A DNA stretch of 20,641 nt from Rubrobacter sp. (GCA_016781635.1 JADDPY010000002.1:8958-29598), one strand, 5' to 3'; positions 7,818 through 15,917 are shown, numbered from the stretch's first letter. Notes: generated by a model from the sequence alone, not told the origin. Numbers and translations: made by a program.

Positions 7818-8366
7818 ATGACACGCATAAGCGGCATCGACCCCGAGCGAGCCGATAAGCCGATACGGGCCGTGCTGGAGGCGCAAGCCAGAAAGTGGGG
7901 GGCGCCTCTGCTGAACCACCTGATCTACGCGAGGCGCCCGACGATCTTTAGGGGCGCGCGGGGGATGTGGGGAGGCCTCGAAGGCTCGAGTCTCATCCCC
8001 GCCGAGCTAGCCGCCCTAGTAAACCGCAGGGTCGCGGCCCTTAACGGCTGCGTCTTCTGACAGGACATAAACGCTGCCGTGGGTAGCGAACTGGGGGTCT
8101 CCAACGAGAAGATACTCGCTCTTGGCGATTACGCTACGAGCACTTTATACGACGAAAGGGAGCGTACAGCCCTGGAGTATGCCGACGCCATGACCCTCTC
8201 CGACCGGGACGTGCAGGACGAGTTGTTCGTGCGCGTGAGGAGGTTCTTCGACGACGATGCCGTGGTCGAGTTGACGGCGGCCATAGCGTGGGAGAATTCC
8301 TCGAGCAAGTTCAACCGCGCGCTGCGGGTGCCATCTCAGGGGCTGTGGAAGAGGAACTCTGGATGA
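7818..8366 (+). CDS. AhpD-like/carboxymuconolactone decarboxylase-family protein with in-frame TGA (candidate selenoprotein or pseudogene)
   Basis: Read through one TGA at 8058-8060, this frame encodes 182 residues of the AhpD/carboxymuconolactone decarboxylase fold, a thiol peroxidase-like family. The first part, MTRISGIDPERADKPIRAV to LAALVNRRVAALNGCVF, and the second part, QDINAAVGSELGVS to FNRALRV, are in the same frame and together match the usual family length. Family members have NGCxFC here; the TGA falls exactly on the second cysteine (codon 81, with C78 before it). No frameshift or other stop is present, and GC-rich codon use continues on both sides. A hairpin follows at SECIS-like spacing. 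Selenocysteine insertion and a simple TGC-to-TGA nonsense mutation are both possible. The Shine-Dalgarno GGGAGGA (7809-7815) is only two bases from the ATG. The replacement of usual residues by SSS (WENSSSKFNRAL) slightly favours decay. Confidence 0.65.
8058..8088 (+). promoter_or_regulatory. Candidate bacterial SECIS element after in-frame TGA
   Basis: TGA (followed by C) is separated by 11 bases from a 7-bp stem, CGCTGCC (8072-8078) with GGTAGCG (8082-8088), which contains one G-U pair and the loop GTG (8079-8081). From memory of E. coli fdhF, its SelB-binding upper stem likewise begins 11 bases after UGA, and bacterial SECIS loops carry a G in the first two positions, as here. Short GC-rich hairpins are common by chance, so this is suggestive only. 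Confidence 0.4.
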
Positions 8367-8415
8367 GGATTACCGGTTGTGGTGAAGCCTCCGACGGCCT
8401 CCGTAACGCGACTTC

Positions 8416-9513
8416 TCAGTCGGCGATGGGGCCGGAGCTTCTGCCGCGGAGGCGTTGAAGGGTGTAGTAGCTCTTGATGCTCGCGCGGGCGAGGTGGGAC
8501 TGGAGGAGGTTCAGACCCTTGTTGTAGGCCCCCGCGTAGCGCTCCTCGTGACCGGGACCGGCGAACTTTCTCTTGAACTGGTAGACGCCCCAGAGGGGGT
8601 GTTTCGGATGCGGCTTGCAGGGGATGCCCCAAAGGTCGTAGCGTATGGCACCCGCCCTTCGGGCGGCGGAGAGGGCCTCGAACTGCACGAGGTATGAGGC
8701 ATAAGGGGTTTCGCCTTGGAGAGCGGCCGAGGCGCCGTAGAGGTAGTAAGCCTCATCCCCGAAGGTTGAGATCATGGCGCCGGCGATGGGGCGCTCCTCG
8801 CCCTCCTTGCGCGCCAGGATCAGGGCCGACGGCAGCTCCCGCAGAAGCCGCCGGTAGTAGTCACGTGGCCTGAGGCCGAACCGTTGCCGATCGGCTGTCT
8901 CTTGCAGCAGATCCAGGAAAAACTCTAGGTCGATCTCCTCATCCGTCGAGGGTTCGGCTTCGATGCCGACCTGCAAGGCACGCCGAATACCGTAGCGTGC
9001 CCCCTTGGGGAGCGCCGCGTACTGGGCTTCCGCGCTCTCCCGCACGGGCACGATGAGGGTGCAGCGGGGCTGCACGGAGCTCGCGCTTCTCGTGAACCCC
9101 TCCGTCTCCAGATCCGGAGCGTTCACGACACGCGGCTCTATCTCGAGTAAGCGGGCTCCGCGGCTCTTCGCGTGGCCGGCGACGGCCCGGGCGACCGCGG
9201 GTAGGTCTTCGGGGGCGGAGGCCAGGGGGCCGTGTGGGGCGTAGGCGAGCGATCCCCCCACGCCGGGCAGCTTTCGGAGGAGAATCTGGGAAGCAGAAGA
9301 GCCGTCTTCGGCGAGGAGCCTTAGAGGGGTCCAGCCTCCTCCGCGCCGGAACTCGCCCCACTCATAGGACTGAAGGACGCTGCCGCCGAGGCCCGCGACC
9401 GCGGCGTTCCATGCCGTCTTGTCCTCGACCTCTACGTAGACGGCACCGCGACCGTATTCGGGCCGCGGTGCCGTGGTGAGGGCGTACGCCCTATGGGTAT
9501 CGTGGGTGCTCAT
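8416..9513 (-). CDS. FemAB/FemX-family peptidoglycan bridge aminoacyltransferase-like protein
   Basis: A 365-residue protein with the tandem GNAT-like fold of FemABX transferases, which move amino acids from aminoacyl-tRNA to the peptidoglycan precursor side chain; related proteins act on other substrates. Visible family features are SYEWGEFRR (about residues 49-57), LLRKLPGVGGSLAYAPHGP in the first half, and LPKGARYGIRRALQVGIEAE. The second half has ADRQRFGLRPRDYYRRLL, AYYLYGASA and the C-terminal block LWGVYQFKRKFAG. It lacks a signal peptide and membrane segments. The ATG at 9513 has no Shine-Dalgarno, but a good promoter lies eight bases upstream. It is on the same strand as pilT but has its own promoter. 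The exact amino acid transferred cannot be read from sequence. Confidence 0.88.
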   Translation of the reverse strand: MSTHDTHRAYALTTAPRPEYGRGAVYVEVEDKTAWNAAVAGLGGSVLQSYEWGEFRRGGGWTPLRLLAEDGSSASQILLRKLPGVGGSLAYAPHGPLASAPEDLPAVARAVAGHAKSRGARLLEIEPRVVNAPDLETEGFTRSASSVQPRCTLIVPVRESAEAQYAALPKGARYGIRRALQVGIEAEPSTDEEIDLEFFLDLLQETADRQRFGLRPRDYYRRLLRELPSALILARKEGEERPIAGAMISTFGDEAYYLYGASAALQGETPYASYLVQFEALSAARRAGAIRYDLWGIPCKPHPKHPLWGVYQFKRKFAGPGHEERYAGAYNKGLNLLQSHLARASIKSYYTLQRLRGRSSGPIAD

Positions 9514-9521
9514 CGGGCTGG

Positions 9522-9550
9522 ATTATCGGGTAAGCTCGCTGTCGTAGCAA
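9522..9550 (-). promoter_or_regulatory. Sigma-70-type promoter for leaderless femAB-like gene
   Basis: On the minus strand, TTGCTA (9550-9545) and GATAAT (9527-9522) are separated by exactly 17 bases. The ATG follows eight bases after the -10 box, so the transcript would start essentially at the start codon. This is the clearest promoter in the window. Confidence 0.6.
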
Positions 9551-9569
9551 TAGAATACTAGGGCTTGTG

Positions 9570-10664
9570 CTACCTGGCGGCTCCGAGCCCCAGGGATTGG
9601 ACCATCAGCCTGAAGTCCTGCGGACGGCTCGCCATCTGGAGGGCCTCTTCGTAATTCACCCGGTCCTGCTCGATAAGCTTGAGGAGGGCTTGGTCGAAGG
9701 TCTGCATCCCGTAGTACTCGCCCTCGGAGATGGCCGTCTGGATCTGGCCGGTCTGGTCGGGGTCCATGATGAAGTCCCTGATGCGGCCGGTAGTAACCAT
9801 GATTTCGCAGGCCGCTGCCCGTCCCTTGCTGTCCTTTGTCCGGATCAAACGCTGCCCGATGATTCCCCTCAAGGTCCCGGCGAGCATCGCCCGAACCTGC
9901 ATACGCTCGTGCGGGGGGAAAAGGTCGATCATGCGGCTGATCGTCTCCGTGGCGTCCAGCGTATGCAACGTCGAGAGGACTAGATGCCCGGTCTCCGCAG
10001 CCGAAAGGGCGATCTGCGCGCTCTCGGAGTCCCGGATCTCACCGATGAGGATGACGTCGGGGTCCTGACGCAGCACCCGTTTGAGCGCCCGCGCGTAAGA
10101 CTCCGTGTCCGTTCCAACCTCGCGCTGGTTGATAATGCACTTCTCGTCGCGGTGGAGAAACTCTATCGGGTCCTCGATGGTCATGATGTGCTTCGAAGTG
10201 GTGCGGTTAATGAGGTTGATCATAGACGCCAGCGTGGTCGATTTTCCGCTACCCGTGGTCCCCGTGACCAGGACGATCCCACGCTCTTCCCTGGCCAGCG
10301 TCGCAATGGCGTCGGGCAGGTTCAAGTCCTCGAACTTGGGCACCCCAAACGGGATGAACCGCATCACTATAGAGACCGAACCGCGCTGTCTGAAGGCGTT
10401 GACCCGAAAACGACCCACCCCGCGCACGGCATACGAGAAATCCGCCTCGCCGCTCTCCTCGAACTCCTTGAGCAGCTTCTCGGACATGATGTCCCGGATA
10501 ATGTTCTCGGTATCGACCGGCCGCATCACCTCATGACCCTCCAGATACTGGAGCAAACCATGCCTCCTAATAGCTGGCGGAGCCCCCACCTTGAGATGCA
10601 AGTCGCTGCCCTCCATCTCGACGAGCTTGCTCACCAACGTATCGATCTGAGTCTGCTGCAACAA
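9570..10664 (-). CDS. pilT: Type IV pilus retraction ATPase PilT
   Basis: Hexameric cytosolic ATPase that depolymerises type IV pili and drives twitching motility. The 364-residue protein has the usual N-terminal PAS-like domain and all the ATPase motifs: Walker A GTTGSGKS (135-142), the Asp box TIEDPIEF (162-169), Walker B VILIGEIRD (204-212) and the His box GHLVLSTLHT (226-235). The length and the absence of a zinc-binding tetracysteine region favour PilT over PilB. The start is TTG at 10664 with GGAGGT eight bases upstream; a second TTG follows directly. No other pilus gene is in the window, so the pilus itself must be encoded elsewhere if it exists. Confidence 0.96.
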   Translation of the reverse strand: MLQQTQIDTLVSKLVEMEGSDLHLKVGAPPAIRRHGLLQYLEGHEVMRPVDTENIIRDIMSEKLLKEFEESGEADFSYAVRGVGRFRVNAFRQRGSVSIVMRFIPFGVPKFEDLNLPDAIATLAREERGIVLVTGTTGSGKSTTLASMINLINRTTSKHIMTIEDPIEFLHRDEKCIINQREVGTDTESYARALKRVLRQDPDVILIGEIRDSESAQIALSAAETGHLVLSTLHTLDATETISRMIDLFPPHERMQVRAMLAGTLRGIIGQRLIRTKDSKGRAAACEIMVTTGRIRDFIMDPDQTGQIQTAISEGEYYGMQTFDQALLKLIEQDRVNYEEALQMASRPQDFRLMVQSLGLGAAR

Positions 10665-11133
10665 GGCCCGCTACCTCCGTACGATCGGGAAACTGTAGAA
10701 AAACTTTGCCTAAATAATTATCGGCCCACCCCACCATTATTCTTTAGCTTCATAACCAAGCCCCAGGCTCTCTCACGCTCACCCCCCGGTACAGAGGCCT
10801 CCGCAGGCAGCGATATGCTGCCTCCAACATAAACCTTGACCTTAAACTTAGCTAACCGTCTACCGAAGCTTTATGTAATTTGCGTTGCGCGATGTTGTTG
10901 TTCGTGAGGCTCAAGATGTTGTGCCCTTACCTTCAGGCTCGCCACCATGTCGTAGGCAATCTTCTGCACCTGAGTTTAATTGGCTTAGGTATAGGGATTG
11001 TGCTGAGTTGCGCTGCCTTTTGGGGGGTGCTAGTTTTTGAGCCGGATAGGTCATCTGGCACCCGGGGCTCGGTTTAAAGCTTGGGTTTAGACCAGATCCT
11101 GTCCTGGGCCTCACCTTCCGGGAGGGGGGTGGT

Positions 11134-11164
11134 GGGGCCTCTATGGCCCCTCGGTGTAGGGGCC
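11134..11164 (+). promoter_or_regulatory. Mutually exclusive hairpins upstream of a terminator
   Basis: GGGGCC (11134-11139), GGCCCC (11145-11150) and GGGGCC (11159-11164) occur in series. The middle element can pair with either neighbour but not both, an arrangement seen in attenuators. The terminator at 11172 follows eight bases later. No ligand-binding core that I recognise precedes it. Confidence 0.4.
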
Positions 11165-11171
11165 AGTCATC

Positions 11172-11204
11172 GGGACGTCGCTCTTTTCGAGTGACGTCCC
11201 TTTT
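11172..11204 (+). terminator. Rho-independent terminator (plus strand) with no recognised gene
   Basis: GGGACGTCGCTC (11172-11183) pairs with GAGTGACGTCCC (11189-11200) over 12 bp with one G-T pair, around the loop TTTTC. TTTT follows directly. The T-run is on the plus strand only, so it ends plus-strand transcription although both flanking genes are on the minus strand. Confidence 0.75.
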
Positions 11205-11293
11205 AACAACTAATCTCTCAGTACTCTACGGCCAGCCCCTCCACGGTTTCGGACAGAGCCTTGGACCACGGTAGCGGACACCGCAAGAAATAC

Positions 11294-11327
11294 CGTGCCA
11301 TGCGGGAGGGATGTGGTGGCATGCACG
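11294..11327 (-). terminator. Weak terminator-like hairpin after the GT2-GtrA-GAF gene
   Basis: On the minus strand CGTGC/GCACG plus ATGC/GCAT form a 9-bp stem with one bulged G and a 15-base loop. It is followed by GGTATTTCTT, which is T-rich but interrupted. It lies about 35 bases after the gene's stop. Confidence 0.3.
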
Positions 11328-11362
11328 GGTGAAAGTACTTTAGCCAACTGGCGGCTGCTGGA

Positions 11363-12958
11363 TCAGGAGAAGATCTGGGCGCCGGTGCTAGCGTAAGCGG
11401 TCAGCCAATGGAGGTCCAGCTCGGTGAACTCCTCGGTGGAGAAGCGGGTGGCGTAGAAGACGCCGACGGTCTCGTTGCCGTCGAGGATGGGGACGGCCAG
11501 GGAGCTTCCCCAGCGGGTGTTGGTGCGAGCCTGGGGGAGCCTTCTGGGACCGGTTACCACGAGGGTCGGCTGGCTGGTGCGGAGGACCATCTCTATCGCG
11601 CCGCGGTCGGCTACGGTGAGCGGGCGGGGGGCCGGTCCCGGGATACCGCTGGAGCCCGCGACGACGTTCAAGGAATCGGCGGGGCGCACGAGGCCTACCC
11701 AGTCCGCCTTGAGTTCGTTGCGTATCTCCTCGGCGATTTCCTTCGGTGGGGCCTCTGGGTCCAGGCTCTTCGGGACGGAGGGCTTGAAGAGTAAGCGGCT
11801 CGAGAGGATGAAGTTGACGCTCGTCGCGGCGATTATGCCGAGGAAGTTGAAGAGCACGTAGTAAGGGAAAGCGTTCGAGACGTACTTCAAGAGCGGGTAG
11901 TACACGGCGAAGTTCGCCCCGATGCCCACGATCGCGACCGGGTACGCGAGCGCGCCGCGGAGGAGAAAGTGGATCCTGCTGGAGTGTCTGACGTCGCTCC
12001 ACGTGAACGCGTTGTTCAGAAGGAAGTTGCTCAGGATCGAGAGCCCCACGGCGAACATCCACGCTATGACCTTGTGGGCGTTGAAGTACTCAGCCAGAAG
12101 CAAGAGCACGAACGTGTTCACCAGGACGCCCGAGGCCCCCACGAGGGCGAACTTCCAAAACCGTCCCGCCGACGGTACGTACCAGAACAGGCTCGTAATG
12201 TGGCTCAGGTACTCGAGGCCCTGCTTCATGCTGGCCTTCGAGACGCCCGCGTTGCGGGTGCGGAAGCTGAAGGGGACCTCCACCACCTTCAGCTCCGGGG
12301 CGCAGACCAGGATCTCCAGCAGGATCTTGAACCCCGTCGGACGGAACTGGATGCCGGAGATGGCCGCATTCCTGACCAGAAAGAACCCGGTCATCGGGTC
12401 GGTGGTCTTGCGTGCCTCCTTGAAGACGACCTGTGCCAGGTACTTGCTCCCCACGGAAACGGCCCTGCGCACCGGCCCCGAGAGCCCCTCGTAATCCCCG
12501 CCTTCCGTGTAGCGGCTCGCCACCACGACGTCCGAGTCGGACTTCCTGGCCTCCTCCAGCATCTCGCGCACCTTAGCGGGCGGATGCTGGAGGTCGGCGT
12601 CCATCACGCAGGTGTACTCGCTGTCCGCCGAGACCGCGTCTAACCCGGTCGTCACCGCCGTCGAGAGCCCGCCGTTCCGCTCTGCCCCTTCGCGGTGTAT
12701 GAGGACGACCCGGCCGTCCTCCTCGCCGAGGGAGCGGATTATCTTCGGGGTCTCGTCGGTCGAGTCGTCGACGAAGACGACACGATAGTCGATGCCGGAG
12801 AGGGCGTCGCGGATCTCGCGCACGAGCCGCTCCACGTTACCTGACTCGTTGCGCGTCGGGACGATGAGGGTCAAAGATGCCTTTTCGGGCTTACCGGCCC
12901 GTGCGCCACCCGTCGACGTAGCTTGTGCCTGGGGCTTCACGAGGAGGTAGGCTAGCAT
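11363..12958 (-). CDS. GT2 polyprenyl-phosphate sugar transferase fused to GtrA membrane domain and C-terminal GAF-like domain
   Basis: A 531-residue, three-part protein. Residues about 30-240 are a family 2 glycosyltransferase of the dolichol-phosphate mannose synthase type (LTLIVPTRNESGNVERLV, VVFVDDSTDET, the metal-binding MDADLQHP at 119-126, DPMTGFFLVRN). It probably transfers a sugar from a nucleotide donor to a lipid phosphate at the membrane. Residues about 265-395 form a GtrA-like bundle of four membrane segments (FALVGASGVLVNTFVLLLL, NFLLNNAFTW), likely helping flip the lipid-sugar. Residues about 405-531 are soluble and resemble a GAF sensor domain (WGSSLAVPILDGNETVGVFY, FTELDLHWLTAYASTGAQI). 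GT2-GtrA fusions are well known; the GAF end is unusual. The ATG has no obvious ribosome binding site, so a downstream GTG is possible. Confidence 0.9.
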   Translation of the reverse strand: MLAYLLVKPQAQATSTGGARAGKPEKASLTLIVPTRNESGNVERLVREIRDALSGIDYRVVFVDDSTDETPKIIRSLGEEDGRVVLIHREGAERNGGLSTAVTTGLDAVSADSEYTCVMDADLQHPPAKVREMLEEARKSDSDVVVASRYTEGGDYEGLSGPVRRAVSVGSKYLAQVVFKEARKTTDPMTGFFLVRNAAISGIQFRPTGFKILLEILVCAPELKVVEVPFSFRTRNAGVSKASMKQGLEYLSHITSLFWYVPSAGRFWKFALVGASGVLVNTFVLLLLAEYFNAHKVIAWMFAVGLSILSNFLLNNAFTWSDVRHSSRIHFLLRGALAYPVAIVGIGANFAVYYPLLKYVSNAFPYYVLFNFLGIIAATSVNFILSSRLLFKPSVPKSLDPEAPPKEIAEEIRNELKADWVGLVRPADSLNVVAGSSGIPGPAPRPLTVADRGAIEMVLRTSQPTLVVTGPRRLPQARTNTRWGSSLAVPILDGNETVGVFYATRFSTEEFTELDLHWLTAYASTGAQIFS

Positions 12959-13041
12959 ATCCGTGCCGCAACCCCCAAAACGGCGTTAAGCCCCGGTTAA
13001 ACTGCCCTCCGGAACCTCTAAAACTAGCCTGAAAGCAGACC

Positions 13042-13341
13042 ATGAGCGACACGAACGACAACGCAACTAACAACCCACGGAGAATGCGCATCCTCATCTC
13101 TGGACGCGTGCAGGGGGTTTTCTTCCGCGACTCGACCCGTGAGAAGGCGCAGGCACTTGGCCTCTCCGGCTGGGTACGCAACCTCCCCGACGGCAGGGTC
13201 GAGGCCGTCGTCGGGGGCGACGAGGACCGCGTGGCAGAGATGCTCTCCTGGTGCGAAGAGGGACCACCCGACGCCCGGGTCCAGAACGTCTCCACCGAGA
13301 ACGAGGAGCCGGAGAACCTTTCTGGATTCGAGGTTCGATGA
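13042..13341 (+). CDS. acyP: Acylphosphatase
   Basis: Small cytosolic enzyme that hydrolyses carboxyl-phosphate bonds in acylphosphates. The 99 residues cover the whole fold after a 14-residue hydrophilic extension. The phosphate-binding loop reads ISGRVQGVFFRDSTREKA, with the catalytic arginine in GRVQGVFFR, and the catalytic asparagine is in GWVRNLPDGRVEAVVGG. Its stop overlaps the start of the RNase HIII gene (ATGA), so the two are probably translated in a coupled manner. It is divergent from the glycosyltransferase gene, with 83 bases between start codons. The Shine-Dalgarno is weak. Confidence 0.95.
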   Translation: MSDTNDNATNNPRRMRILISGRVQGVFFRDSTREKAQALGLSGWVRNLPDGRVEAVVGGDEDRVAEMLSWCEEGPPDARVQNVSTENEEPENLSGFEVR

Positions 13342-14264
13342 GCCGCCTCCCAACAGATCTCGAGAAGCTGCTCAGGGACCAGGGAGCAAGAGTTTCTTCC
13401 AGCCGTCCCATAGACTACGGGACCCAGTACAAGGTCTCCTGCGGCTCCGATACCGTAACCTTGAACGTCTACCATCGTTCCGGAAAGGTATCCACCGGAG
13501 GTAAAGCTTCACCTCTTCTGGCGGCGCTGGAGGGGTGGCGTAGCGCTCGTGCGGGCGGTAAGGGGAAGGGCTCGGCAGGGCCCTCCGTACGGGCCATCGG
13601 TGCCGAGGTTGCCCTCGACGCGACGCCGCGGGTGGGAACGGACGAGGCGGGTAAAGGAGACTACTTTGGACCGCTGGTCGTCGCCGGTGTGCGCGTCCTT
13701 GGAGAGGCGGCGCGCGGGCTACGGGAGGCCGGTGCCAGAGATTCAAAGACGTTGAGCGTGATGGGGGCGAGGGCGATGGCGCTCAAGGTGCTCGACGTCG
13801 TGGGCGAGGAGAACACGCGCGTGGTGACGCTCGGTCCCGGGGAGTACGAGGCGCGACGGGTCGCCGCCGGCAACATCAACAGGTTGCTCGGGGAGATCAA
13901 CGTTCAAGTTCTGGATGAACTCAAGGATGGGGTAGAGGCGTTCGTGGTCGATGAGTTCGCGAAGGCGGCGCACTCTTACATACAGCCGAGCGTGCCGAAG
14001 GGCATCCGGCTCGTGGTGCGGCCGAGGGCTGAGGACGACGCGGCGGTAGCGGCGGCCTCCATCCTGGCGAGATCTCGCTATCTGGAGGAGATGGACCTCT
14101 TGTCCGGGACCGTCGGCTTCGAGCTACCCCGGGGGGCGACGCACGTTATCAGCGCCGCGAAGCGGATCGTTCGCGAGCGGGGTGAGGAGGCCCTGAAGGA
14201 GATCGCGAAGGTCCACTTCGGGACGACGGAGAAGGTGCTCGGGGGTGCGGCCGGCCGGCGTTAG
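13338..14264 (+). CDS. rnhC: Ribonuclease HIII
   Basis: Cleaves RNA in RNA-DNA hybrids, for example R-loops and primer remnants. The 308-residue product has the N-terminal TBP-like substrate-binding domain (about 1-85; [25 protein letters not shown] region) that separates HIII from HII. The catalytic domain begins [19 protein letters not shown], with D102 and E103 as metal ligands. ARDSKTLS and [10 protein letters not shown] supply further conserved acidic residues. The ATG at 13338 overlaps the acylphosphatase stop by four bases; a longer frame from 13251 would sit inside acyP and is rejected. RNase HIII is typical of Bacillota and less usual in high-GC actinobacteria, which mostly rely on HII. 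Confidence 0.94.
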   Translation: MSRLPTDLEKLLRDQGARVSSSRPIDYGTQYKVSCGSDTVTLNVYHRSGKVSTGGKASPLLAALEGWRSARAGGKGKGSAGPSVRAIGAEVALDATPRVGTDEAGKGDYFGPLVVAGVRVLGEAARGLREAGARDSKTLSVMGARAMALKVLDVVGEENTRVVTLGPGEYEARRVAAGNINRLLGEINVQVLDELKDGVEAFVVDEFAKAAHSYIQPSVPKGIRLVVRPRAEDDAAVAAASILARSRYLEEMDLLSGTVGFELPRGATHVISAAKRIVRERGEEALKEIAKVHFGTTEKVLGGAAGRR

Positions 14265-14448
14265 GTGGATCGCCATCGTTCGTTCAGCGAGAAGGTCTTG
14301 CTTTCGGCGAGTGCTTGCTTCCGTCGAAAGGTAAGGTAGTGGGGCATCCTGTCTCGTGTGCGTTAACGTCGGGCTGTCTCTGCCGCGTGAGAGGGGCACG
14401 AAAAGCGGTAATCTTGGGGTGACGAGGGACGTACCGGAGGGAACCTTC

Positions 14449-15471
14449 ATGATAGATCTTCGCAGCGATACCGTGACACGGCCGACTGCGCCCATGCGGC
14501 GCGCTATGGCGGAGGCCCCGGTCGGGGACGACGTCTTCGGGGAGGACCCGACGATCAACCGCCTGGAGGAGCACGTGGCGGCGCTCCTGGGTAAGGAGGC
14601 GGCGATCTACTGCCCGTCCGGGACGATGACAAACCAGATCGGCATTTTCGTCGGCACGGGGCGAGGGGACGAGGTGATCCTGCACGAAGGCGCCCACATC
14701 TTCAACTACGAGGCAGGCGCGCCCGCCCTCCTCTCCGGCGTTGGGATGAGGACCGTACCCGGCGAGGGCGGCGTGGTCGCCCCTGAGACCCTGCGCGCCG
14801 CCGTCCGACCCGAGAACGTCCACTTCGCGCGCCCGAAGCTCCTGTGCCTCGAGAACACCCATAACGTCGCGGGCGGCAGGGTGTTCCAGCTGTGCGATTT
14901 CGCCGCCGTAGCCGCCGAAGCGCGGGACCTCGGTTTGAAGGTGCATCTCGATGGGGCCAGGCTCTTCAACGCCGCGGTGGCGACCGGCACGCCCGCGCGT
15001 GAATGGTGCGAGCACGCGGACACCGTCTCCGTCTGCTCCTCGAAGGGCCTCGGCGCCCCCGTGGGCTCCCTCCTCGCCGGGGACGAGGAGACGATCCGCG
15101 AGGCCCGGCGCGCTCGCAAAGCATTCGGCGGCGGGATGCGCCAGGCCGGCATCATCGCCGCCGCCTCCCTCTACGCCTTCGAGCACAACGTCGAGAGGCT
15201 GGCCGAGGACCACGAGCGGGCGAAGGGGCTAGCCGACGGGCTGCGAGAGGCCGGCTACGGGGTGGACGAGCCCGAGACCAACATCGTGCTCGTCGAGGTC
15301 GGGGAGGCAGAAGCATTCCTGCAGGACCTCGCGGTCGAGGGCGTGCTGGCGACACCCTGGAGCGGAAGCCGGATACGGTTGTGTACGCACCTCGACATCG
15401 GCGACGCGGAGGTCGAGGGGACGATCGCGGCGGCATCCCGGTTGCTCGTCTCCGGAGAGGGCGTGCGCTGA
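14449..15471 (+). CDS. ltaE: Low-specificity L-threonine aldolase
   Basis: PLP-dependent enzyme that splits L-threonine or L-allo-threonine into glycine and acetaldehyde. The 340-residue protein begins [13 protein letters not shown], the family's usual start, and GGAGG (14436-14440) lies eight bases before this ATG; an upstream in-frame start at 14356 is rejected. Visible features are [35 protein letters not shown] (D168 and R171 contact the cofactor) and the Schiff-base lysine K199 in [12 protein letters not shown]. The downstream acetyltransferase frame begins very near or within its stop, suggesting cotranscription. No strong promoter was found in the 184 bases upstream. Confidence 0.94.
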   Translation: MIDLRSDTVTRPTAPMRRAMAEAPVGDDVFGEDPTINRLEEHVAALLGKEAAIYCPSGTMTNQIGIFVGTGRGDEVILHEGAHIFNYEAGAPALLSGVGMRTVPGEGGVVAPETLRAAVRPENVHFARPKLLCLENTHNVAGGRVFQLCDFAAVAAEARDLGLKVHLDGARLFNAAVATGTPAREWCEHADTVSVCSSKGLGAPVGSLLAGDEETIREARRARKAFGGGMRQAGIIAAASLYAFEHNVERLAEDHERAKGLADGLREAGYGVDEPETNIVLVEVGEAEAFLQDLAVEGVLATPWSGSRIRLCTHLDIGDAEVEGTIAAASRLLVSGEGVR

Positions 15472-15497
15472 GGAACCCCCGCTTCGAGGTAGGGCCC

Positions 15498-15917
15498 GTG
15501 CCTCCCGACCGGCTCGCCGAAGGGCTCGCGCTCCTGGAGGAAGCGCTGCGTGAGGGCGAGCCCGTTTCGGCACCTTTCGTCGAGAAACTGAGTTGCGCCG
15601 TCGCGAGAGGAGACCTCGAGATGCTCGCGGCCCGGGACGAAGCGGGGCGGGTGGTCGGCGTGGTACTGCTCTCCTACGGGCTCAACGTTTCCGCCGGCGG
15701 CCCGTTCGCCAGCATAGAGGAGATGCATGTGAGGTCTGGGGCACGGCACCAGGGCGTCGGGCGCACGCTTCTCGCGGCCGTGGAGGAGCGTTGCGCCGCG
15801 CGCGGCGTCTCATATGTCGAGGTCCAGACCGATGACGAAGCGGTGGCGTTCTACGAGACCCTGGGCTATGAGCGGGAGGAGGGCGTCCTCCTCCTCTCCC
15901 GCGGCCTGCCGCTCTAG
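15498..15917 (+). CDS. GNAT-family N-acetyltransferase
   Basis: Transfers an acetyl group from acetyl-CoA to an unknown amine. The acetyl-CoA binding motif A is clear (EEMHVRSGARHQGVGRTLL, with RHQGVG as the pyrophosphate loop), followed by VQTDDEAVAFYETLGYE, the usual C-terminal block. The start is uncertain. GTG at 15498 has GAGGTAGG just upstream and gives 139 residues. However, the residues before it (FEVGPV) look like the first beta strand, so translation may begin further upstream, for example at a CTG (15468) overlapping the ltaE stop. It follows ltaE closely and probably shares its transcript. Confidence 0.82.
   Translation: MPPDRLAEGLALLEEALREGEPVSAPFVEKLSCAVARGDLEMLAARDEAGRVVGVVLLSYGLNVSAGGPFASIEEMHVRSGARHQGVGRTLLAAVEERCAARGVSYVEVQTDDEAVAFYETLGYEREEGVLLLSRGLPL

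Larger units (their letters stand above)
10680..11362. other. Intergenic region with unexplained RNA-like structure
   Basis: About 680 bases between the start of pilT and the end of the glycosyltransferase gene, both on the minus strand. A 7-bp inverted repeat AGGCAGC/GCTGCCT lies at 10805-10823. A short plus-strand frame (10880-11077) encodes a hydrophobic, cysteine-containing 65-residue peptide from a TTG without a good ribosome binding site; I do not call it. Overlapping hairpins and a real-looking plus-strand terminator follow at 11134-11204, implying a plus-strand transcript of unknown nature. Confidence 0.55.

Noticed and set aside
10680..10830. Possible c-di-GMP riboswitch upstream of pilT
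   Set aside because: I looked for the conserved GEMM-type core segments on the minus strand and did not find them.
10880..11077. 65-codon hydrophobic plus-strand frame upstream of the orphan terminator
   Set aside because: TTG start without a clear ribosome binding site and no known family. It remains possible as a small membrane peptide but is not supported enough to call.
14284..15213. Long minus-strand open frame opposite the threonine aldolase gene
   Set aside because: It is the antisense shadow of ltaE, which has clear PLP-enzyme motifs; the antisense translation has no family features.
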